Of a stretch of 64,000 nucleotides of DNA, positions 52,839 through 62,800 are shown one piece after another. Below the pieces are notes generated by a model. That model was not told where the DNA came from. It saw only the letters and a program-made list of their open reading frames with translations, and did no database searches. Each line of letters starts with the position of its first letter. Within the stretch, counting starts at the first letter, position 1. A program made the translations under genes and the position numbers. Origin of the DNA: JARRQJ01 sp963810615 (GTDB lineage: Bacteria; Pseudomonadota; Gammaproteobacteria; DRLM01); contig CAWEOA010000008.1 in assembly GCA_963810615.1 (NCBI GenBank), positions 1,063,325-1,127,324 of the forward strand, read 5' to 3'.

Positions 52839-53177
52839 ATGAAAAAAGTCGAAGCGATCATCAAGCCGTTTAAACTCGACGATGTGCGCGAAGCGCTCTC
52901 CGAGATCGGAGTGACCGGCATGACGGTGGTGGAAGTGAAGGGCTTTGGGCGGCAAAAAGGGCATACTGAGTTGTATCGCGGCGCCGAATATGTGGTGGAT
53001 TTTCTGCCCAAGGTGAAGATCGAGGCGGTCCTGCAGGACGATGACGTCGATCGCGCAGTGGAAGCCATTGCCCAAGCTGCCCGTACCGGCAAGATCGGCG
53101 ACGGTAAGATCTTCATTACCACAGTAGAACGGGTCTTGCGTATCCGTACCGGCGAAGAAGGTAACGACGCCATCTAA
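52839..53177 (+). CDS. glnB: Nitrogen regulatory protein P-II
   Basis: PII is the trimeric sensor of 2-oxoglutarate and ATP/ADP that controls glutamine synthetase adenylylation and NtrB. The 112-residue product has the start KKVEAIIKPFKLDDVREAL and the T-loop with the uridylylation site Tyr51 (HTELYRGAEYVVDFLPK). The C-terminal signature is TGKIGDGKIFI. GGAGAAGGGA just upstream is a good ribosome site. Absence of a neighbouring amtB suggests GlnB rather than GlnK, which is inference. Confidence 0.96.
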   Translation: MKKVEAIIKPFKLDDVREALSEIGVTGMTVVEVKGFGRQKGHTELYRGAEYVVDFLPKVKIEAVLQDDDVDRAVEAIAQAARTGKIGDGKIFITTVERVLRIRTGEEGNDAI

Positions 53178-53270
53178 GGCCTGTTAGCGCTATCCGTTGT
53201 GTAAGGAAAGCGGCTTGTCCGAGAGGGTTCCCGGCGGAGCGGTGCACACGTCACCATGACGTCCTGTTCG

Positions 53271-54029
53271 TCAGCGGCTCGACACTTTCGTTTTGTCGCG
53301 GTCGGGAAAGTTGAGTTTCAATACGCGGCGCGCATCATCCGCCAACTTGGGCATTCCCAAGTGGTCGTAGGCCCTGGCCATGAGCGCCAAGGCATCGGGG
53401 ATCGAAGGGGTACGATCATAATGGTCCACGACGTATTTGGCGCGGTTGGCCGCTGCGGCGTAGGCGCCTTTCTGCATATAGAAGCTTGCGGTGTACATCT
53501 CGCCTCGGGCCAGGGCATTGCGTAGATAGATGATGCGTTGCACGGCGTCGGCTGCGTAAGGGCTGTTGGGGTAGCGCTGAGTCAGTTCCAGGAACGATTG
53601 CATGGACTCGCGCACGGTGCGCGGATCACGTTGCGCCATGTCCAGCGAGAATCGCTTCTCGAGGAATTCGGGTTTGGGAAATCGTGCCAGCCCCTTGAGG
53701 TAATAGGCATAATCAACGCGCGCATGGCGTGGATAGAGCTTGATGAACTGGTCTGCGGCGGCGATGGCGGAATCCGGTTCGTCGTATTTGTAATAGGCGT
53801 AGGCGATATCCAGTTGCGCCTGTTGGGCATAGGGGCCGAAGGGATGATGGGAAATCAAACCCTCGAAGCGATCCACGGCCAGTTTGAAATCACCCGAGTC
53901 CATGGCCTTTTTAGCCATGGAATAATACTGTTCGGCGGACCATTTTTCCGGATTGTCATCAGGATTGTGAAAAAAGGCACAGGCGGATAGCGACAGGCTT
54001 AGGAAAACGAAGACTACTAGACGGTACAT
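53271..54029 (-). CDS. bamD: Outer-membrane assembly lipoprotein BamD
   Basis: BamD is the essential lipoprotein of the BAM complex, which inserts beta-barrel proteins in the outer membrane. The 252-residue product has a signal peptide with lipobox SLSAC (Cys17), followed by five TPR-like units (YYSMAKKAMDSGDFKLAVDRFE; HPFGPYAQQAQLDIAYAYYK; YPNSPYAADAVQRIIYLRN). The ATG at 54029 places the signal peptide at the N-terminus; a frame reaching 54068 is longer but not needed. It is divergent from rluD, exactly as yfiO and rluD in E. coli. Confidence 0.96.
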   Translation of the reverse strand: MYRLVVFVFLSLSLSACAFFHNPDDNPEKWSAEQYYSMAKKAMDSGDFKLAVDRFEGLISHHPFGPYAQQAQLDIAYAYYKYDEPDSAIAAADQFIKLYPRHARVDYAYYLKGLARFPKPEFLEKRFSLDMAQRDPRTVRESMQSFLELTQRYPNSPYAADAVQRIIYLRNALARGEMYTASFYMQKGAYAAAANRAKYVVDHYDRTPSIPDALALMARAYDHLGMPKLADDARRVLKLNFPDRDKTKVSSR

Positions 54030-54215
54030 GGTCGTGGCTGTGAATCCTGTTTCATGAATTGATTGCAATATTCCCTATTCTCAATTCTTTCCCTTGAGTG
54101 CGGAAAACTCGGTTGTAGCGGGTAGAAGAATCCGGGGCAATATCGGAAATTATGGATTATGTCCAATGGTTGGGCATTATACTTGTCTTTTTGTCATCAG
54201 GGTATGCATTAAGTA

Positions 54216-55187
54216 GTGAGCACCGAGCAGAGCAATACCCAGCACCTGGCGGCCGTCGTTCCGGCCGACGCGGCGGGTCAGCGCCTGGATCAGGTGTTGG
54301 CGGCGTTATTTCCGGATTTTTCCCGAACCCGCTTGCAGCAATGGCTGCGTGCCGGCCATGTGAGTGTGGACGGGCGTTCGCTGCGTGCGCGCGATAAGGT
54401 TTGGGGGGGCGAGCATATTAGCGTGACTGCGATGGTGGAAGTGGAGGTGCCATGGCAGGGAGAGGCCATGGCCCTCGAAATCCTCTATGAAGACAGTGCA
54501 CTCATCGTGATCAATAAGCCGCCGGGTCTGGTAGTGCATCCCGGCGCCGGGAATCGCGAGGGGACCTTGGTAAACGCCTTGTTGCATCATGCGCCGGAGT
54601 TGGCCAATGTGCCCCGCGCCGGGGTGGTGCATAGACTGGACAAGGATACCAGCGGGTTATTGGTGGTGGCGCGAACCCTGGCGGCGCACACGCATTTAGT
54701 CGCGCAACTGCAGGCGCGGTCGGTGAAACGCGAATATTTCGCTATCGTCGTCGGGGTAATGACCGCCGGCGGCACCATCGAGGCGCCTGTCGGCCGCCAT
54801 CCCAGCGAGCGTACGCGCATGGCCGTAGTCCATAGCGGGCGTGAGGCCGTCACTCATTACCGGGTGCTGGAGCGTTTTCGCGGTCATACCTATTTGAGGG
54901 TCAATCTGGAGACCGGACGCACTCATCAGATTCGGGTACATATGGCTCACCTGCATTACCCCTTGGTGGGCGATCCGACCTACGGTGGCCGTCTACGCTT
55001 GCCTGCCGACAGCAGTAGTGCACTGCAGGAGGCGTTACGCCACTTCAAACGCCAGGCATTGCATGCCGGAGTCTTGGGCTTGATCCATCCCGAGAGCGGT
55101 GCGGCATTGCAGTGGGAGGCGCCGCTGCCGGGCGATATGCAACAACTGCTGGAGGCCTTGCGTAGCGATGCCGAGTCCGAAGCTTGA
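54216..55187 (+). CDS. rluD: 23S rRNA pseudouridine(1911/1915/1917) synthase RluD
   Basis: RluD modifies helix 69 of 23S rRNA. The 323-residue product has an N-terminal S4 RNA-binding domain (QRLDQVLAALFPDFSRTRLQQWLRAGHVSVDG, about 22-85) and the RluA-type catalytic core. The catalytic Asp is at about 142 in HRLDKDTSGLL; REYFAIVVG and GRTHQIRVHMAHLHYPLVGD also match. The start is the GTG at 54216, without a strong ribosome site. pgeF follows with overlap, as in E. coli. Confidence 0.95.
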   Translation: MSTEQSNTQHLAAVVPADAAGQRLDQVLAALFPDFSRTRLQQWLRAGHVSVDGRSLRARDKVWGGEHISVTAMVEVEVPWQGEAMALEILYEDSALIVINKPPGLVVHPGAGNREGTLVNALLHHAPELANVPRAGVVHRLDKDTSGLLVVARTLAAHTHLVAQLQARSVKREYFAIVVGVMTAGGTIEAPVGRHPSERTRMAVVHSGREAVTHYRVLERFRGHTYLRVNLETGRTHQIRVHMAHLHYPLVGDPTYGGRLRLPADSSSALQEALRHFKRQALHAGVLGLIHPESGAALQWEAPLPGDMQQLLEALRSDAESEA

Positions 55188-55938
55188 TGGTGGACAGCGG
55201 GGCTGGCTGATGCCCGAATGGCCCGCGCCGACCTGGGTGCATGCCTGTACCACGACCCGGGGCGGTGGCATCAGTGAAGGTAGCTTTGCTTCCCTGAATT
55301 TGGCGGAGCACGTGGGTGACGATGTCGCCTGCGTGACGGAGAATCGCCGTCGTTTGCTGGAGGCACTGCATTTGCCTGCCATGCCGTTGTGGCTGCAGCA
55401 AGTGCATGGGACGGTAGTGGTGGACGCCGCCACCGTCAAAGCGGATTGCGAAGCCGATGCCGGTTTTGCTATGCGCCCGGGGATAGTGTGTGCCGTGCTC
55501 ACCGCCGATTGTTTGCCGCTGTTGCTGTGCGACGGTGGGGGTACGCGCGTGGCCGCGGTGCACGCGGGTTGGCGGGGTTTGTTCGCCGGTGTCGTGGAAA
55601 ACGGTGTGCGTGCCATGCAGCGTCCCGGCAGCCAATTGCTGGCGTGGTTGGGCCCTGCCATTGGACCCAAGGCCTTCGAGGTAGGTGAGGAGGTGCGGGA
55701 CGCGTTTATAGCCGAGGATCCGCAAGCCGCCAGCGCTTTCGCACCCTCGCCGGGGGGGCGTTGGTTGGCGGATATCTATTTGTTGGCGCGACAGCGTCTG
55801 GCTCGCGTGCAGGTCACGGCGGTATACGGCGGCCATTGGTGCACGGTAAGCGACGCGGCGCGATTTTACTCCTACCGGCGGGACGGGGTGACCGGTCGCA
55901 TGGCCAGCCTGATTTGGCTGGATGCCCCACGTGGGTGA
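55168..55938 (+). CDS. pgeF: Peptidoglycan-editing multicopper-oxidase-like protein PgeF (YfiH)
   Basis: PgeF corrects misincorporated L-Ser in peptidoglycan precursors, and the family includes purine-nucleoside phosphorylase activity. The product shows TTTRGGGISEGSFASLNLAEHVGDD, the metal-binding His in QQVHG, the Cys in LTADCLPLLL and the His in AAVHAGWRGL. AWLGPAIGPKAFEVGEEV follows. With the ATG at 55168 it has 256 residues and overlaps the end of rluD by 20 bases. An ATG at 55210 would be closer to the E. coli N-terminus. Confidence 0.93.
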   Translation: MPSPKLDGGQRGWLMPEWPAPTWVHACTTTRGGGISEGSFASLNLAEHVGDDVACVTENRRRLLEALHLPAMPLWLQQVHGTVVVDAATVKADCEADAGFAMRPGIVCAVLTADCLPLLLCDGGGTRVAAVHAGWRGLFAGVVENGVRAMQRPGSQLLAWLGPAIGPKAFEVGEEVRDAFIAEDPQAASAFAPSPGGRWLADIYLLARQRLARVQVTAVYGGHWCTVSDAARFYSYRRDGVTGRMASLIWLDAPRG

Positions 55939-56110
55939 ATTGCGTGCAAGCGTTACTTTAAGTTTGTTTGATACGTCGCTAAGGCTCTGAATCATCATCG
56001 TTGGCTGCTTGGATGGCGGTTGGTTTCGCGCTAGCGATTTTATATTGCAGACAACTTGCTACATTGAGAAGATAAACTAATTGCTAATAGGTGGCCGCGG
56101 AGGAGAGACC

Positions 56111-56638
56111 ATGATGAAACGCTGGTATATGTTGACGGTGGTGGGGCAGGACCGCCCGGGTATCGTCGCCCATGTGACCGCAGCGCTTTATGAGGGCGGC
56201 TGTAACCTGGGCGAGGCCTCTATGATGCGGCTGGGGGGCAATTTTACCATCATGCTCATGGTCCAGTACGAAGGTAGCCTGAAATCTTTGGAGCAGATTC
56301 TGGGGCCCGTGATCGAGTCTTTAGATCTTCATATGCATCTCGATCAGATCGAGGGCCATTTACACGAGCATGTCGTCCCCGATGTGCGCATTTCCGTGTT
56401 TGGCGCCGATCGCGCCGGTATTGTTGCCAAGGTTACCAATGTGTTGTCGGGAGCGGGCTTGCATATCCTAAATCTGGAATCGGATGTAGGAGGGACTTCG
56501 GAGCAACCTATCTACATTATGCATCTCGAGGGACAGGCTCGGGAAGGTCTCGAGGCCTTGCGTTCGGCCCTGGATGTGATGAAGGTGGGTGACGGTATTG
56601 AAGCCAAGCTCCATCCCATCGAAACCATGGTGGGATAA
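56111..56638 (+). CDS. Double-ACT-domain protein, GcvR-like
   Basis: A 175-residue protein of two ACT domains: WYMLTVVGQDRPGIVAHVTAAL (about 4-70) and ISVFGADRAGIVAKVTNVL (about 95-170). Each has the Gly-containing loop that binds an amino acid between domains. This layout is that of GcvR, the glycine cleavage repressor-accessory protein, but paralogues with other roles exist and gcvA is not nearby. GGAGGAGAG lies a few bases before the ATG at 56111; an upstream in-frame ATG at 56081 is less well placed. def follows after 3 bases, so the two are probably one operon. Confidence 0.85.
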   Translation: MMKRWYMLTVVGQDRPGIVAHVTAALYEGGCNLGEASMMRLGGNFTIMLMVQYEGSLKSLEQILGPVIESLDLHMHLDQIEGHLHEHVVPDVRISVFGADRAGIVAKVTNVLSGAGLHILNLESDVGGTSEQPIYIMHLEGQAREGLEALRSALDVMKVGDGIEAKLHPIETMVG

Positions 56639-56641
56639 TGC

Positions 56642-57142
56642 ATGGCGGTGTTGGAAATACTCACTTATCCAGATCCACGTCTCGAAGAGATTGCTCAGAC
56701 CGTGGAGCACTTTGATGACGAATTGCGGGCCTTCGTAGCCGATCTTGAGGAAACCCGACTCGCGGGTCCCGGCGCGGTAGGCATAGCGGCACCTCAAGTA
56801 GGCAGAAACCAGCGCATCGTGATCGTCGATATCTCGGCTAAGCCTAAGAATCCCAACCATGGTCACCTGGTGTTGATCAACCCGGAAATCACCGAGTGGG
56901 ACGGGCTCGCAGTGGGGCGGGAAGGATGTCTGTCTGTTCCCGATTTTACCGGGAATGTCATACGTGCCGAACGGATCACCCTGGAGGCGATAAACGAACG
57001 GGGTGAGACGCAGCAATATTTCTGTGAAGGCTTTGAAGCCCGTGCCATCCAGCATGAGATTGATCATCTTGACGGTTTGTTGTTCCTTGACAGGTTGGTA
57101 AGCCGGCGTAATGATCTGTTCCGCAGAAAAGTCTATAAGTAA
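56642..57142 (+). CDS. def: Peptide deformylase
   Basis: Deformylase removes the formyl group from the initiator Met of new proteins. The three metal-site motifs are intact: GIAAPQVG (47-54), EGCLSVP (94-100, Cys96 ligand) and HEIDH (138-142). The 166-residue length is normal. The first motif has the extra residue of GPGAVGIAAPQVG, where classical enzymes read GxGLAAPQ. It sits directly after the GcvR-like gene rather than beside fmt as in E. coli, so it may be a second copy or simply a different gene order. Confidence 0.95.
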   Translation: MAVLEILTYPDPRLEEIAQTVEHFDDELRAFVADLEETRLAGPGAVGIAAPQVGRNQRIVIVDISAKPKNPNHGHLVLINPEITEWDGLAVGREGCLSVPDFTGNVIRAERITLEAINERGETQQYFCEGFEARAIQHEIDHLDGLLFLDRLVSRRNDLFRRKVYK

Positions 57143-57660
57143 TCAATGCCTTCCAGATGACTGGAATTCATCTCTGCCACTTCCGTTAAGTCATTGCGAA
57201 CCTCATTGCCGATATGGGTGTCGAAACATGGGATTTATATGTGAGGAGGTGAGGTGCGGATCCATTCGGTGGTGACTGTGGGAACAATATACCGGTGGAT
57301 ACAAGGAGCTGATGTTCCACTAGTTGCGGCCTTGAGCCTTTATTGATGGTTAGGAATGGGGCAATTTTTCCCCTGCCGGGGTGGGAGGCGATTGATCAAT
57401 TTTCTTTGTTATAGTTAGATATTACGAATATTGATTAACTTGTTATGTCCACATTCAGACATCACTTCTCTTAAATTAAATACCTCCGCTGTGAACTTTG
57501 ACGGTCACCCATGACAGGTGAACTCATTGATGCCGATGGGTTATCCAGTTTCATGGAGGGCTGGGCCGGAGGTCTGCGGGTACATTGTGCAGCTCTCCGG
57601 TCGATACTTGATAAAGCTTTATGATTTTCTGTGAATAAAATGCCTAAGAAAGAAGAATTA
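57143..57660. other. Intergenic region before the two-partner secretion locus
   Basis: About 518 bp. It is AT-rich near 57400-57450. A GC hairpin (GGGGCAATTTTTCCCC, about 57358-57373) is present; no gene, RNA family or riboswitch was recognised. Confidence 0.4.
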
Positions 57661-59496
57661 ATGGTCGCCAGAGGTTTTTTTATCGCACTTTTTTGTCTTT
57701 TTGCAAGTTGTGCGGCCATGGCGGCGGATCCGATCAGTGTACCGCCCAGTGCTACTCCGGGGGCGGTCGAGCCTGATCGTATGAAGCCTCCACCCAAGCG
57801 TGAGGACGAATATTATCTGTTTGATTTGATTCCCTCTCCTGGAAAGGCACCGAAGGGCGACGAGGGAGAGAAGACATATGTGCGGACGATTGTGTTGCAG
57901 GGTGTGGTCGATCACCCCAAGGCGAAGCTTTATCTCCGTGATGTGCGGAAATTAGTTGAAAAATATCGTGCTCTTAACACGAATTTCGACGAAGAGAACG
58001 CTGCTGCTAAAACGCTGCCGGGCGCTGCTGTCACAGGGGCGGCGTCGCATGATCCTCATACCGTACTGCTGGATTCACATTTAAACCTTGGGCAATTAGA
58101 GGCTATTGCCGGGGATATAACCAATTATTACCGAAAGAAGGGCTATATCTTGGCCCAGGCCTATGTCCCGGAACAGAAGGTCATCAACGGTGCGGTGACC
58201 GTAAGAGTGCTGGAGGGCAAATTGGGCCGCGTCCTTGTGGAAGATAACAAAATGTATGGGCGCAGGGTGCTGCTCAAACCGTTTAGAGGCGAAATCGGGC
58301 AGCCGGTTTATAAACCCGCCGTAGAGGGTGCCCTATTACATCTGACTGATTATCCAGGGTTATCGATATTCGGCGTATTTAAACCGGGGGGCGAGGTTGG
58401 TGCAACGGATCTGGTTTTGAAGGTAAAAGACGAAAAGCGGATGAATTTCGATTTTCAGATGGATAACTTTGGATCCAAGTTCACCGGTAAATATCGATTA
58501 CGGGGTGATTTTTCAGTAAATAATTTGACGGGTGTAGCCGACACAGTAAACGGCAGTGTGCTGCAGACCCTTGACCCAAGTAATGGAATATACGGTGCTT
58601 TGAGCTATGAGCGGCCTCTTAATGATGTGCGGGACTCAATCGGTCTTGGATATAGCCAAAACACCTACGATATCGGTGGTGAGCTTGCTGCGAGCGGAAT
58701 ATCTGGGGCCAGTGAGATTGCGAATGTGTTTTGGCACCGGTCATTCCAGCGTGCGATCAGCTTTAACAGCAACGGTCGAGTGGGCCTCTACCGCAAGGTG
58801 GCTACTTTGAGCGCGCCCATAGGCACTACGGATAAACTGGCCGTATTTTCGGCCGAATATAGCTTTAATTCGTTAAGTGCTGATTTCAAAAGGGTTAATG
58901 TAGGTTTGGTACGGTTCAGTCAAGGGGTGGGTGGGTTTCTGGGGGCCATGGCTGGGAGTAATGATCAGACCGCAAGCCGCCAAGGCGGGTCAGGTGATCA
59001 CGCGGGTGGCAATTTTAGCAAGCTGGAATTCCGTTATGACCATGTGCGCAGGTTTACGGCCAATCAGACTTTGTTGGCTACGCTAAGTGGCCAATATTCC
59101 AACGATTTGTTGACATCCATGGAGCAGATGCCCTTAGGCGGGCCAACTAGTGTCCGTGCCTACCCGATATCCGAATATCTCGTCGATAGTGGGTATTTTG
59201 CTTCTCTGGAGTGGAGCGTAAGAGCGCCCGGTTTTGCCTCTAGGCCCGCGTTTGGGCATTACACATGGGGGCAACTCTTTCAAGTTGCTGTATTTGCTGA
59301 TATTGCTGGTGGCGTCATAAATGATCCACTTCCTACGGACCACTCTTCCGTAAGTATCAGTGGCGTGGGGGCCGGGTTACGCTTCAATTCTGCAAGCTTT
59401 TCCGGGCGCTTGGATGTGGCCAAGCCGGTGACGGGCGTGAGTGGGCAAAATGTAAAGGACTTACAGGCTTACATCAATATTATCTATAAGATTTAG
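57661..59496 (+). CDS. Two-partner secretion outer-membrane transporter TpsB (ShlB/FhaC family)
   Basis: TpsB forms a 16-strand outer-membrane pore that secretes its TpsA partner. The ATG at 57661 gives a signal peptide (GFFIALFCLFASCAAMAAD) and 611 residues; a GTG at 57631 would add ten more. After a Pro-rich linker, POTRA-type domains read RTIVLQGVVDHPKAKLYL, then LDSHLNLGQLEAIAGDITNYY and GYILAQAYVPEQKVINGAVTVRVLEGKLG. The C-terminal barrel (about 250-611) has MPLGGPTSVRAYPISEY, the conserved RAY region, and ends in a strand with aromatic and basic residues. The TpsA gene follows 324 bases later on the same strand, the usual pair. Confidence 0.93.
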   Translation: MVARGFFIALFCLFASCAAMAADPISVPPSATPGAVEPDRMKPPPKREDEYYLFDLIPSPGKAPKGDEGEKTYVRTIVLQGVVDHPKAKLYLRDVRKLVEKYRALNTNFDEENAAAKTLPGAAVTGAASHDPHTVLLDSHLNLGQLEAIAGDITNYYRKKGYILAQAYVPEQKVINGAVTVRVLEGKLGRVLVEDNKMYGRRVLLKPFRGEIGQPVYKPAVEGALLHLTDYPGLSIFGVFKPGGEVGATDLVLKVKDEKRMNFDFQMDNFGSKFTGKYRLRGDFSVNNLTGVADTVNGSVLQTLDPSNGIYGALSYERPLNDVRDSIGLGYSQNTYDIGGELAASGISGASEIANVFWHRSFQRAISFNSNGRVGLYRKVATLSAPIGTTDKLAVFSAEYSFNSLSADFKRVNVGLVRFSQGVGGFLGAMAGSNDQTASRQGGSGDHAGGNFSKLEFRYDHVRRFTANQTLLATLSGQYSNDLLTSMEQMPLGGPTSVRAYPISEYLVDSGYFASLEWSVRAPGFASRPAFGHYTWGQLFQVAVFADIAGGVINDPLPTDHSSVSISGVGAGLRFNSASFSGRLDVAKPVTGVSGQNVKDLQAYINIIYKI

Positions 59497-59820
59497 CTGT
59501 GTCGTGACGGAACGACCGGGGGTCATAATGGGACTTACTACTCAGTAATTAGAAAAATCTGGGCAGCCAACAAGTTTTTGCCGATCGGCGAGCCACGATG
59601 GATTGTGTATGCAAAATGGCTGGCCAGCTTAAGTTCCGGTGCTCGCCAGGGGAAATAATTTAATGTAAACAGTATTTTGCAGTATAATTCTTGCGCGTTA
59701 CATTCAGAGGTGCGCGCTGCAAAGTATCCAGCATGCGAGGCCGAGGGCAGTGGAATAACCAGTAAGCCCATATGAGCAGCCCGCTCATCGGCAAATAGTC
59801 TTTATTTGTAGGAGTGCCAT
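59497..59820. other. Intergenic region between tpsB and tpsA
   Basis: 324 bp. It holds a TATAAT at 59683-59688 and an AGGAG at 59810-59814 serving the TTG start. No gene was recognised. Confidence 0.45.
59683..59688 (+). promoter_or_regulatory. Possible -10 box for tpsA
   Basis: A consensus TATAAT lies 133 bases before the tpsA start, in an AT-rich stretch. The -35 position has only a weak TTAATG-like match. Confidence 0.35.
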
Positions 59821-62800
59821 TTGTCTGTATTACGGCGTGTAGCACGGGCTGGGGTACGAATTGTTGCCTTAGCCATCTACTTGATTCCTGTGCCAAATTC
59901 GTTTGCCGCACCGGAAGGTGGCGTCGTGGTTGGCGGTCAAGGTGCTATTGCCCAGGTTAATGCAAACACCACGGTCGTCACGCAGAACACCCCATCGATG
60001 GCCGTCAATTGGGATCGTTTCAACCTCAGCGCCGATGATCTCGTCCGATTTAAACAGCCTTCAGCCAGCGCTTCCGTCCTAAATCGCATTCTGGATCAAA
60101 ACCCTAGCCAGATATTTGGTCAAATTGATGCCAACGGCCGGGTGTTTTTGATCAACCCCAGCGGCATCCTTTTCGGCAAAACCGCCAGTGTGAATGTGGG
60201 CAGCTTGGTTGCAAGCAGCCTTGCGCTCGATACCGACGCCTTTATGCGGGGCGATTACAGTTTGTACGCCCCCAACGGTAGCGAGCCCGGGGCGGTGATT
60301 AACCGCGGCCTCATTCGGGCTGCCACTGGCGGGTCTGTGAGTCTGGTGGGCGGCACGGCCAGCAATGAGGGTGTTATCTCGGCGGATATGGGCTACGTGA
60401 ACCTCGCCGCCGGTCGCAAGGCGGTTCTGGACTTCACCGGTGACGGTCTCATCCGCTTCCAGGTCGACGGCCCCGTCGAAACGAACAAGGATGGTGTGCA
60501 GGCCGCGGTCAACAACAGCGGGCAGATAAATGCTGATGGAGGTCAGGTATTGCTATCAGGGGCTGCGGCCCAAGATGTATTCAGCCGGGTGGTAAATAAC
60601 GACGGGATTATCAAGGCCGGCCGGATAGAAAATAAGGGTGGAGTTATCAGCTTGGTGGGCACGGGGGGGGCTGTCTCCAACGGCGGGACGCTCGATGCCA
60701 GTTCCAGCGATGGAAAGGGCGGCGATATCGATGTTCTGGGTGACCAAGTTACCCTCGGCAGTAATTCACGCGTCGACGCGTCCGGTTTGACCGGCGGCGG
60801 CAACATCCGCATCGGCGGCGATTTCCACGGTAACAATCCTGATATTCAAAATGCCCGGCATACTTATGTGGCCGATGGGGCCGAGATCACTGCCAACGCT
60901 GTTAGCGACGGCGATGGTGGCAAGGTTGCCGTGTGGTCGGATGGTGCGACTGAATTCCACGGTCACATCAGTGCGCAGGGTGGAGCGAATTCGGGGAACG
61001 GCGGATACGCGGAAGTCTCCGGCAAGGAGCATCTTGCCTTAACGGGCCACGCCGACTTAACTGCGCCGCATGGCGATGCCGGGACCCTGTTGGTAGATCC
61101 GGGCACAGTCAATATCTGTCATCTCGGGGCTTCTTGCGCAACCCCGCAAACTGGTGCTGATACCTTCTCTGATGACTACATTAATACCCAGTTAAGTACC
61201 TCCAATTTGGCAATCGCCACTTCCGGCGCCACGGGCACCAATGGCGCCGCTGAAGACATTAGCTTTATAGATCCTACGATCAACATCTCTTGGAGCAATA
61301 CCAATACTTTTACCTTGAACGCGGGGCAGAATATCACCCTGGATGGCACCATCACCGATAATGGCGCCAACGGCTCGTTCCTGATTAACGGTGGAATATT
61401 AGGCGGAGGCGGCATCATCTCTCTGGGGAACGCCAATTTAACCGTTGGTACTGTAACGGTGACCGGCGGTACCGGGTCCGATACTCTTGTAGGTCTGAAT
61501 AGTGCCAGTACTTGGGCTATCACCGGAGCAGATAGCGGATCTATATCTAGCGCTAACATTTCGTTTTCTGGCATTGAAAATCTAACTGGTGGCACTAACA
61601 CCGACAGCTTCACGCTAGCGGGCGGTACCTTGAGTGGTGCGATCGACGGTGGCCTGACCGGCGTGAACACTCTGATTGCGGATAACGTGGCCAACACCTG
61701 GAGCATCAGCGGTGCGGACACCGGTACGGTGACCGGCATCACCGGGACCTTCAGCAATATCGCCAACCTGACGGGCGGTAGCAACGACGACGCGTTCACT
61801 ATCGGTGCGAGCGGCAGCGTGAGCGGGCTGATCGACGGCGGCGCGCAAGTGGGCAGCGACACGCTGGATTACTCGGCGGTGACGGCGGCGGTGACGACGA
61901 AGATCGGCACGAACTTCACCAACATTGAGAGTGTGACGGGTGACGGGAGCAACGACACCCTGGTGGGCGCCGACGTGGCGAGCACTTGGTCGATCACGGG
62001 CGCGAATGCCGGAACGGTAGGCGGTGTGGCCTTTAGCGGCTTCAGCAACCTGACGGGCGGTACCAACAACGACGGCTTCACCCTCAGCGGCGGCACATTG
62101 AGCGGTGCGCTCAACGGTGGTACGGGCACCAACACCTTGATCGGCGACAATGTTGCGAATAGCTGGACCATCACTGGCACGGACGCGGGCACGGTGACCG
62201 GCATCACCGGGGGCTTCACCAATATCGGCAACCTTACCGGCGGTACCGGCACCGACAGCTTCATGCTCAGTGGCGGCACACTGAGTGGTGCGATCGACGG
62301 TGGCCTGACCGGCGTGAACACTCTGATTGCGGACAACGTCGCCAACACCTGGAGCATTACCGGTGCTGATGCCGGTACGGTAACGGGTATCGGTAGCTTC
62401 ACCAACATCGGTAATCTGACCGGCGGTGCGGGCGATGACAGCTTCGTGATTGCCGACGCAGGCAGCTTAACGGGCAGTATTGCCGGCGGCGGCCAGACCA
62501 CGAGCGACACCTTGAACCTGAGCGCCAAGCTCGGCGCGGTGTCGATCAATCAACAGACCAGTACCGCGACGGGCATCGCCGGCACCTTCGGCGGCATCGA
62601 AGCGGTAGTGGGTAACGGGGTGAACGCCACGCTGACCGGTGCGGATGCGGGCGAGACCTTCAATGTAACGGCAGCCGATGCCGGTACGGCGGGAACGCTG
62701 GCCTTCAGCGGTGTGGGCAACCTCGTCGGCGGCACCGGCACCGACAGCTTCGCTCTCAGCGGCGGGACCTTGAGCGGCTCGATCGACGGTGGCCTGACCG

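Noticed and set aside
57143..57630. Possible riboswitch (cyclic di-GMP type) before tpsB
   Set aside because: The conserved core bases of known c-di-GMP riboswitches are not present; only an ordinary hairpin is seen.
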